Origin: an uncultured Bacilli bacterium
Lineage (GTDB): Bacteria > Bacillota_I > Bacilli_A > RF39 > UBA660
Assembly: GCA_934098505.1 (NCBI GenBank)
Contig: CAKOOR010000003.1
Coordinates: 62,001-126,000 of the forward strand
Reading direction: 5' to 3'
Length of the DNA stretch: 64,000 bases
Part shown: in pieces, positions 58,624 to 64,000 of the stretch
Position numbering within the stretch: position 1 is the stretch's first letter
Layout of the letters: the number at the start of each line of letters is the position of its first letter
The notes under the pieces: model-generated
Seen by the model: only the letters and a program-made list of their open reading frames with translations
Database searches by the model: none
What the model was told of the DNA's origin: nothing
Made by a program: the position numbers and the translations under genes

Positions 58624-60624
58624 ATGCAAAAGAAAAAAGTTAATGTGATAGTATTAGTTGTGTCTGTATTATTGACACTAATTGGACTTAGTTATGGTTA
58701 TTTTTTTATACAAAAAAATCAGGTAAATAATAATGTAGCAGGTAGCAAGTGTTTTAAATTAGAATTTTCTAATGAAAGTGAAGCCATTAATTTAAGCAAT
58801 ATGTATCCAGTTAGTGATGAAGAAGGCAAAAAGCAAGTACCATATTCATTTACGATAACTAATATTTGTGATATGTTAGCGGGCTATACGGTTAATATGG
58901 AAATGTTAGAAGGTACAACGTTAAATAGTAAGTATTTGGATATTTTAGTAAATAATGAAGAGATTAAATTACTTTCCACTTATGAGGCAACGGATACAGT
59001 AATAGCAAATAGTACGGAGTCAAGAATTTTAACGAAAGGTACTTTAGCTTATAATGATTCTGTTGATTATACAGTTAGATTTTGGATGGATAAAGATGTT
59101 GAGGATATCGAATCAATGAATAAGTATTTTGCGTCTAAAATAGTAGTAACTGCTCAGCCTAGTAATTATAGTCCTAAAGAAGCAGGTTATGATACTTTGC
59201 ACGATGCAATATTAGCCAATGAATATCAAACTACTCCTGATAAGGCTATAGAAAAGATAAAGGCTAAGGGAAAACCGGATTTAAGCCAAACGGCACCCAT
59301 TATTAAATGGCTTGAAAAAACTGATGTAACGACTACAATAAATATTACGAAACCCGCCGAAAGTGTTATTGAAACTTATAATAAGGACACAGGTACAGGA
59401 GATAGAACAACGCAGGCTAGTAATTTAACTTTAAATGATACGAAGATTAAATTTTATAAAACTAAAATTTTTGATAGTGAAACCGGACAATATTCATTAA
59501 CTAACTTTGATTATTTCGACCCTACTATGATAGACTACTCTGGAGATACAAAATATTATGTAGTTAATGAAAATATAAGTTATAATAATACAAATGGTAA
59601 GTTATATACCTGGAATTCTAATAGTGATGTTACTGCTTATTTAGTAACAGGGGCAACTAAAACAATAGGTACAACAGTGTGGAATGGAGTTTCTTACGAT
59701 AGTGTAACTTATAAATTAAATTTATTAACATTAACCGAAACAGAATTAGAAACAGACAAATCCGATAAAGGATTATATCAATCAATTGATGATTATGGTA
59801 CAACATACTATTATCGTGGTAATGTTAAAAATAATAATGTTTATTTTGCAGGTTTTTACTGGCAAATAGTAAGAATCAATGGTGATGGTTCTATAAGGTT
59901 AATATATAATGGAACCAAAAAAGATTCCGAAGGAAATGATCAATCAATTAATAGTAAACTATATCAATTCAATAATGTTTATAACGATCCGACTTATGCA
60001 GGTTATATGTATGGTAACCCAGACAGCACTATTTTTGATGAAGTTCATAATAATACAAACTCTTCAAAGATAAAAATTACCATTGAAAATTGGTATAAAA
60101 CGAATATTGAAGATAAGGGCTATAGTCAGTATATTAATGCTGCTGTCGGATTTTGTGGAGATCGAACTATTTCAAGCGGTGATGGCATTAGTAATACTGT
60201 AACTACAAATTTTGGTGCATATGAAAGACTGCAACAGGATACAGCACAATTTACATGCCCAAATGTTGAAAGGGATTTATATACAGATAATAGCTCAAGT
60301 ATTGGTAATAAGGCTTTAACATATCCAGTAGGTTTAATAACTTTTGACGAGTTAATATTTGCCGGAATGCGAAACGAATATACAAATAAGTTATCTTGGA
60401 TTTATTCTAGTGTAAACTTTTGGACAATGTCACCGTCAACATTTAATACATCATATGCAATGGCGAGAATATTTTATCAAATTTCTACTGGTCGCATTCA
60501 TATTCACGGTTGGCCGACCAGTTTATTAAGCGTAAGGCCAGTTATAAATTTGAAATCAGATGTTAAAATATCCGGTGGTATTGGAACTGTAAATGAACCA
60601 TATATAATAGATGCAAATAATTAA
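58624..60624 (+). CDS. SipW-type surface protein with C-type-lectin/FGE-like domain (paralogue without VR)
   Basis: 666 residues. N-terminal hydrophobic segment (about 6-27) with LSYGYFFIQKN, similar to SipW substrates; a camelysin-like domain (about 40-180: VPYSFTITNICDMLAGYTVNME); a spacer with a helical segment (AGYDTLHDAILANE); a further Thr-rich region; and a C-terminal domain (about 400-666) with YYYRGNV, YWQIVRINGDGSIR, LTYPVGLITFDE, FWTMSPSTF and SVRPVINLKSD, collinear with 33926. Unlike that gene its 3' end is AT-rich like the rest, with no VR-type codon shift and no close hairpin. It is separated from the Tad-like genes by recombination-site-like repeats. Confidence 0.72.
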   Translation: MQKKKVNVIVLVVSVLLTLIGLSYGYFFIQKNQVNNNVAGSKCFKLEFSNESEAINLSNMYPVSDEEGKKQVPYSFTITNICDMLAGYTVNMEMLEGTTLNSKYLDILVNNEEIKLLSTYEATDTVIANSTESRILTKGTLAYNDSVDYTVRFWMDKDVEDIESMNKYFASKIVVTAQPSNYSPKEAGYDTLHDAILANEYQTTPDKAIEKIKAKGKPDLSQTAPIIKWLEKTDVTTTINITKPAESVIETYNKDTGTGDRTTQASNLTLNDTKIKFYKTKIFDSETGQYSLTNFDYFDPTMIDYSGDTKYYVVNENISYNNTNGKLYTWNSNSDVTAYLVTGATKTIGTTVWNGVSYDSVTYKLNLLTLTETELETDKSDKGLYQSIDDYGTTYYYRGNVKNNNVYFAGFYWQIVRINGDGSIRLIYNGTKKDSEGNDQSINSKLYQFNNVYNDPTYAGYMYGNPDSTIFDEVHNNTNSSKIKITIENWYKTNIEDKGYSQYINAAVGFCGDRTISSGDGISNTVTTNFGAYERLQQDTAQFTCPNVERDLYTDNSSSIGNKALTYPVGLITFDELIFAGMRNEYTNKLSWIYSSVNFWTMSPSTFNTSYAMARIFYQISTGRIHIHGWPTSLLSVRPVINLKSDVKISGGIGTVNEPYIIDANN

Positions 60625-60629
60625 ATAAC

Positions 60630-60695
60630 TGGGGCCAAATAAAATATAAAAAATAGTATGGTATATTTTACAAATTCTCTTATCAAAAGGCCCCA
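60630..60695 (+). terminator. GC-rich inverted repeat after the lectin-type gene
   Basis: ACTGGGGCC (60630) and GGCCCCAGT (about 60686-60694) separated by ~47 AT-rich bases, with TACTTTAT after. A second hairpin AAAGATGACTT/AAGTTGTCTTT with a T-run is at 60738-60768. Confidence 0.55.
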
Positions 60696-60843
60696 GTACT
60701 TTATGAGCAAATGCAGTATTTTAAATAAACTATTTAGAAAGATGACTTTAAAAAAGTTGTCTTTTTAAATATTACAAAATAAAAAAAGATCAAATTAATG
60801 ATCTAAAAAGATAAATAAAAACATTTTTTGTAATGAATACATA

Positions 60844-61077
60844 TTAATTATTCATATTACCAGGACAGGTAACTTCTTTAATATTATCATTCTCGTCCTT
60901 ATAATTGCAAAGACAAGTATTACCATCACATTTACAGTTATAGGCTATGGCACAATAACTAGTAAAATGACACATAGGTTTAATTTTAGGAATTAATATA
61001 AAATAAATTACCGCAATTAAAACCATTAGTATTACTTGAATAATAATAAATTTTTTAACATTAACATTCTTTTTCAT
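60844..61077 (-). CDS. Small cysteine-rich single-pass membrane protein
   Basis: 77 residues: a basic start, one membrane helix (about 10-30) and a C-terminal ~42-residue outer part with seven cysteines (MCHFTSYC, CKCDG, CLCNY, TCPG). No family recognised. The spacing suggests disulfides or metal binding. Its ATG directly follows the stop of the tiny upstream ORF (TAAATG), so the two are coupled. Confidence 0.65.
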   Translation of the reverse strand: MKKNVNVKKFIIIQVILMVLIAVIYFILIPKIKPMCHFTSYCAIAYNCKCDGNTCLCNYKDENDNIKEVTCPGNMNN

Positions 61078-61176
61078 TTAACACCACCATGGAAAAATTA
61101 GGCTAAGTAGGATAAGCTCTATTACAATTAGGCTCATACTAATCAAGATAGATTTTCTTATTGAAATACTTTTCAT
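61078..61176 (-). CDS. 32-residue membrane peptide upstream of the cysteine-rich protein
   Basis: MKSISIRKSILISMSL then VIELILLSLIFPWWC: a basic start, one hydrophobic helix and an unusual PWWC end. A good SD (AGAAAGGATT) lies 7-8 bases before the ATG, and the stop touches the next gene's ATG. Family unknown; the context supports a real gene. Confidence 0.55.
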   Translation of the reverse strand: MKSISIRKSILISMSLIVIELILLSLIFPWWC

Positions 61177-61250
61177 ATTGATTTAATCCTTTCTAATTAT
61201 ATCTTATAATAACAAAATTAATATTACAAGTAAAATTAAACGTAAAAAAA

Positions 61251-61411
61251 TTACTGCAATTTTACTGCGACATATATAATACACAGTAACATTTACAGTA
61301 ATTAATATCAGAATATAGCACGTTAAGTACTATAAACAATCTTCATGATGTCAGTAAAAGGCAGGCTTAACAACTTCTAAGCTAAAAGATGATAGTAAGA
61401 ATAACTTACTG
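61251..61411. promoter_or_regulatory. Cluster of TTACTG/CAGTAA half-sites
   Basis: TTACTG at 61251 and 61262, CAGTAA at 61284 and 61296 (symmetrical around CATATATAATACA), plus CAGTAA at 61352 and TTACTG at 61406. This looks like an operator with direct and inverted half-sites upstream of the small membrane-protein genes. Confidence 0.45.
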
Positions 61412-61421
61412 ACTAATTACA

Positions 61422-62501
61422 TTATATAGTATTTTTTCCGACAAAAACATCATATATTTCTTTATATCGATATCCTAATTTTGCATATGTTGAATCAGAA
61501 ACAAGTATTCCTAATTCTATTAATTGGTCTATTAAAGTAGACACAGTATTTCTTGATACACCAGATTCTTCTTCTATTTCTTTTTTTGTAAAAACAATTT
61601 GATGTATCATAGCGGGCATTATTCTATATACAGCATTACTATTTAATGTTTTTATTTTATCCATATCTCTATTATAAATAGTTTTTATCATATTTATTTT
61701 AGAAATGTAATTATTACATTGCTCAATAATACATTGTAAGAAAAATTTAATAAAGCCTAACATATTACCTTTTCTGCTTTCATTTAAAAATTTATGATAA
61801 CTGGGTTTATATAATTCAATTACTTCTGATAAAAATAAAATTGGTCTATCATCAGTTAATTTAGCAAGTTGTATGGGAATAAGCGCTCTACCTAATCTAC
61901 CATTTCCGTCACGATAAGCATGAATAGTTTCAAACTGAGAATGGGAAATAGCTAAATTAACAAAAAGTGGATCGATAAATTCATCATTCATATATTTAAA
62001 TAAATTATCCAATAATAACGGAACATCTTCAGGAATAGGTGGAATAAAAATTGCCTCTTCCATACCACAGTCTTTAGGTCCTATCCAATTTTGAATTGTT
62101 CTAATCTTTCCAGGTTCTTTTTCATTACCCCTAACACTATTTAACAGTATTTTATGAATGTGATTTACAAAATGAATATCTATTTTATTACTATTTTTTA
62201 AATATTCATTTGAATAGTCAATAACTTTTTTTAAATTTTGAATTTCTAAATTATCATCACTATTGGGCATATACTTTAAATAATACATTTCATCTTGTGA
62301 TATTTGAGTTCCTTCTATTTGCGTTGATTTTAAACTTTCGCTTAAAATGATAGAATCAAGAAAAAAACGTGAATCAAAATCAATGTTTTTCAAGTATGAT
62401 TTATATTCCCAATATTTTTCATTAGCTTCTGAAATTAATTTAAGCAATTCTTTGTCTATGCTATACTCGATTGGTAATTCTTTTACTTTAAACGGTTCCA
62501 T
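61422..62501 (-). CDS. Fic-domain protein with winged-helix C-terminus
   Basis: 359 residues from the ATG at 62501 (SD AGGTG 6 bases upstream). An N-terminal Fic_N region with the inhibitory-helix-like SLKSTQIEGTQIS (S-x-x-x-E-G), the catalytic Fic motif HAYRDGNGRLGR with all key residues and IFIPPIPEDVP, then a winged-helix domain (FTKKEIEEESGVSRNTVSTLIDQL). Fic enzymes transfer AMP from ATP to protein side chains; the glutamate in the inhibitory motif would keep this one off by default. Target unknown. No antitoxin gene is adjacent. Confidence 0.88.
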   Translation of the reverse strand: MEPFKVKELPIEYSIDKELLKLISEANEKYWEYKSYLKNIDFDSRFFLDSIILSESLKSTQIEGTQISQDEMYYLKYMPNSDDNLEIQNLKKVIDYSNEYLKNSNKIDIHFVNHIHKILLNSVRGNEKEPGKIRTIQNWIGPKDCGMEEAIFIPPIPEDVPLLLDNLFKYMNDEFIDPLFVNLAISHSQFETIHAYRDGNGRLGRALIPIQLAKLTDDRPILFLSEVIELYKPSYHKFLNESRKGNMLGFIKFFLQCIIEQCNNYISKINMIKTIYNRDMDKIKTLNSNAVYRIMPAMIHQIVFTKKEIEEESGVSRNTVSTLIDQLIELGILVSDSTYAKLGYRYKEIYDVFVGKNTI

Positions 62502-62548
62502 TATCATCACCTAATTAAATATTAACACATCAAAACATAAAAGCGAAA

Positions 62549-62588
62549 AAATGCACAATATTTTAAAATTATTGTGCATTTTTCCACT
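62549..62588. repeat. 14-bp inverted repeat upstream of the Fic gene
   Basis: AAAAATGCACAATA and TATTGTGCATTTTT around a 9-nt AT loop. It could be a bidirectional terminator or the operator of the Fic protein's winged-helix domain. A partial copy, TTTGCACAATC ... TGCATTT, follows at 62600-62626. Confidence 0.55.
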
Positions 62589-62657
62589 TTTTTAACATTA
62601 TTTGCACAATCTAAGTGCATTTATATAAAGTTCAAATAGTTCGAACTAATTCGTCAG

Positions 62658-62731
62658 TGGTGCCCAATGTAAGAATCGAACTTACTTTTAATCCTTACCA
62701 TGGATTTGTAATACCATTATACTAAATGGGC
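62658..62731 (-). tRNA. tRNA-Thr (GGT)
   Basis: 74 nt including an encoded CCA. Acceptor GCCCATT/ATTGGGC (one T-T mismatch at pair 6), D-arm with TAATGGT, anticodon stem AATCC/GGATT with loop ATGGTAA (anticodon GGT), T-arm GTAAG-TTCGATT-CTTAC, discriminator A. G1-C72 and C2-G71, needed by ThrRS, are present. It reads ACC/ACT and matches the specifier of the thrS T-box at 45660. Confidence 0.85.
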
Positions 62732-62764
62732 ATATCAAAAATATACCATATAATTAAAACGCCT

Positions 62765-62803
62765 ACAAGTATTTTTAAATATTTCATATCATAATGTAGG
62801 TGA
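62765..62803 (+). promoter_or_regulatory. Inverted repeat covering the SD of the ZIP gene
   Basis: CCTACA pairs with TGTAGG, whose overlap with AGGTGAT places the SD in the 3' arm. A weaker instance of the design at 2725 and 52570. Confidence 0.35.
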
Positions 62804-62807
62804 TTTT

Positions 62808-63599
62808 ATGGATTGGTTTATCAATTTAAATGTAGTAATGCAAGCTTTTATAGCAGCAACTTTTACTTTTTTAATAACAGCTTTAGGTTCAGCAATTGTT
62901 TTCTTCTTTAAAAAAGTTAATAAAAATGTATCGGATATCTTATTAGGTGTTTCAGCTGGCATAATGTTAGCGGCTTCTTACTTTTCTTTACTTGCTCCAG
63001 CAATTAAAGAGGCAAGTAACATGGCTTTCTTACCGTATGTTATTGTTCCTTTAGGATTTCTTTGTGGCGGTTTATTATTATTTTTAACCGATAAAATTTT
63101 TTCTAAATTAATGGCCAAACAAAAAAAGAATGAAAATACCAAAAGAATCTTCTTATTAGTAAGTTCTATTACTATTCATAATATTCCGGAAGGTCTTTCA
63201 ATTGGTGTAGCCTTTGGTTCCATTGTTTACGGACTAGAAGGAGCCACCGTTCTTTCAGCTTTAGGTTTAGCTTTAGGAATCGGCTTACAAAACTTTCCTG
63301 AAGGGTGTGCCGTTTCTTTACCACTTAGAAGGGAAGGCATGAGTAGAACAAAAGCCTTTATAGTTGGCGCCTTAAGCGGTATTGTAGAACCCATTGCGGC
63401 CATCATCGGCGCCTTACTGGTTTTAAAAATTCAATATATTATGCCATTTTTACTTTCCTTTGCTGCTGGAGCTATGATTTTTGTTGTAGTCGAAGAATTA
63501 ATTCCTGAATCTCAACAAAATCATAATAAAAATATGATTACCATGTATACCCTTGTTGGTTTTATAATTATGATGATTTTAGATGTTGCTTTAGGATAA
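62808..63599 (+). CDS. ZIP-family divalent metal transporter
   Basis: 263 residues with about eight membrane segments. Motifs of ZIP/ZupT: HNIPEGLSIGVAFGS in segment IV and QNFPEGCAVSLPLRREGMSR in segment V, plus GALSGIVEPIAAIIGA and VVEELIPESQ. These carry the binuclear metal site. It should import zinc or related ions. SD AGGTGAT before the ATG. It could be a ZupT orthologue; substrate not known. Confidence 0.92.
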   Translation: MDWFINLNVVMQAFIAATFTFLITALGSAIVFFFKKVNKNVSDILLGVSAGIMLAASYFSLLAPAIKEASNMAFLPYVIVPLGFLCGGLLLFLTDKIFSKLMAKQKKNENTKRIFLLVSSITIHNIPEGLSIGVAFGSIVYGLEGATVLSALGLALGIGLQNFPEGCAVSLPLRREGMSRTKAFIVGALSGIVEPIAAIIGALLVLKIQYIMPFLLSFAAGAMIFVVVEELIPESQQNHNKNMITMYTLVGFIIMMILDVALG

Positions 63600-63629
63600 A
63601 ATTTACTTTAAGAAAAGAATAGAAAAAAT

Positions 63630-63676
63630 TAATGATAATTAGTCAATTTGTTTTGGCTAATTATTGTTTTTATAGT
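63630..63676 (+). terminator. Terminator after the ZIP gene
   Basis: ATAATTAGTCAA and TTGGCTAATTAT arms, then GTTTTTAT. It overlaps the promoter of the next gene. Confidence 0.7.
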
Positions 63677-63694
63677 ATAATCGTAAAAGGAGGT
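63653..63694 (+). promoter_or_regulatory. Promoter and SD of the last gene
   Basis: TTGGCT (63653-63658), 18 bases, TATAAT (63677-63682), SD AAAGGAGG (63687-63694). Confidence 0.65.
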
Positions 63695-63701
63695 AATAGA
63701 A

Positions 63702-64000
63702 TGAAAAAAGTTTGTAACTTACTTATAGCTTTAGTATTGCTTTTTGTACCAATAGTATGTTTAGCTGAAACTGATAAAGAACCAGCTAATATTTATGTTT
63801 TTTATGGTAAAGGTTGCCCTCATTGCGAAGAATTTTTTACTTGGATTAAGTCTTTAAGCAATGAGCAAAAAGCCAAATTTAATATCGTAAAATATGAAAC
63901 TTGGTATAATACAACTAATAGTAATGCTTTAACACAAGCTGCCGAACATTTTAAAGATAGCGAATATGGTGTTCCCTATATTATTATTGGGGAAAATCGC
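63702..64000 (+). CDS. Secreted or membrane thioredoxin-like protein, 3' partial
   Basis: The first 99 codons are in the window, the frame is open at the edge. A signal peptide (KKVCNLLIALVLLFVPIVCLA) precedes a thioredoxin-like fold: NIYVFYGKGCPHCEEF with a CPHC redox pair and GVPYIIIGENR with the cis-Pro loop. Probably a thiol-disulfide oxidoreductase acting outside the membrane; it may continue into membrane segments, as in similar proteins. Confidence 0.8.

Overview
The window is very AT-rich and uses the standard bacterial code: TGA ends several genes and Trp is TGG. The content points to a low-GC, endospore-forming member of the Bacilli, probably one of the small-genome gut lineages near the Mollicutes/RF39 branch (inferred, no phylogeny run). 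Support: a SpoVIF-like protein, an overlapping spoVID-ysxE pair, a ylbD-ylbE pair after parE-parC, RNase J, PrpC-PrkC-RsgA-Rpe, a YtxH protein and a T-box before thrS.

Layout. 1-2702: 3' part of a VirD4/TraG-type coupling protein. 2760-9250: a rhodanese and a surface-fibre locus with three TasA/camelysin-like proteins, a small membrane protein, an 896-residue Asp/Gly repeat protein ending in a TasA-like domain, and a SipW-type signal peptidase. 9333-11546: SpoVIF, a membrane-bound XRE regulator and a secreted protein. 11790-12695: a decayed IS605-type tnpB element; a tnpB-less, internally deleted relative lies at 26506-26822. 12683-19389: RNase J, an orphan pilin, endonuclease IV, an acyltransferase, and LysRS fused to a tRNA-binding domain. 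19500-26504: SpoVID/YsxE, a dockerin-bearing glucosaminidase beside a membrane protein that could be its receptor, a TagO-like protein with altered catalytic positions, and signal peptidase I. 27090-33730: mostly minus-strand accessory genes, including two Rpn/PD-(D/E)XK proteins that share an identical 44-bp upstream block.

33926-35553 is the most striking locus. A SipW-type surface protein ends in a C-type-lectin/FGE-like domain whose last ~200 bp abruptly become GC-richer, followed 36 nt later by a perfect 13-bp hairpin with a 4-nt loop. This is the layout of a diversity-generating-retroelement target; no reverse transcriptase or template repeat is in the window. A paralogue without these signs is at 58624-60624.

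35833-43356 is a housekeeping run (rlmN, prpC, prkC, rsgA, rpe, recG) with a small structured RNA diverging from recG. 43409-45655 holds a second structured RNA and unknown genes. 45660-53209 has T-box/thrS, parE-parC and ylbD-ylbE. 53282-53650 looks like an unannotated type I toxin-antitoxin module: a 24-residue membrane peptide, long 5'-3' mRNA complementarity and an antisense promoter. 53824-58135 is a Tad-like pilus locus whose CpaF/TadA ATPase has degenerate motifs. 58160-64000 contains recombination-site-like repeats, the second lectin-type surface protein, two tiny membrane proteins, a Fic protein, tRNA-Thr, a ZIP transporter and a truncated CPHC thioredoxin-like protein.

Recurring theme: cell-surface and envelope display (TasA-like fibres, SipW, dockerin, lectin-fold variable protein, Tad, orphan pilin) set among core information-processing genes.
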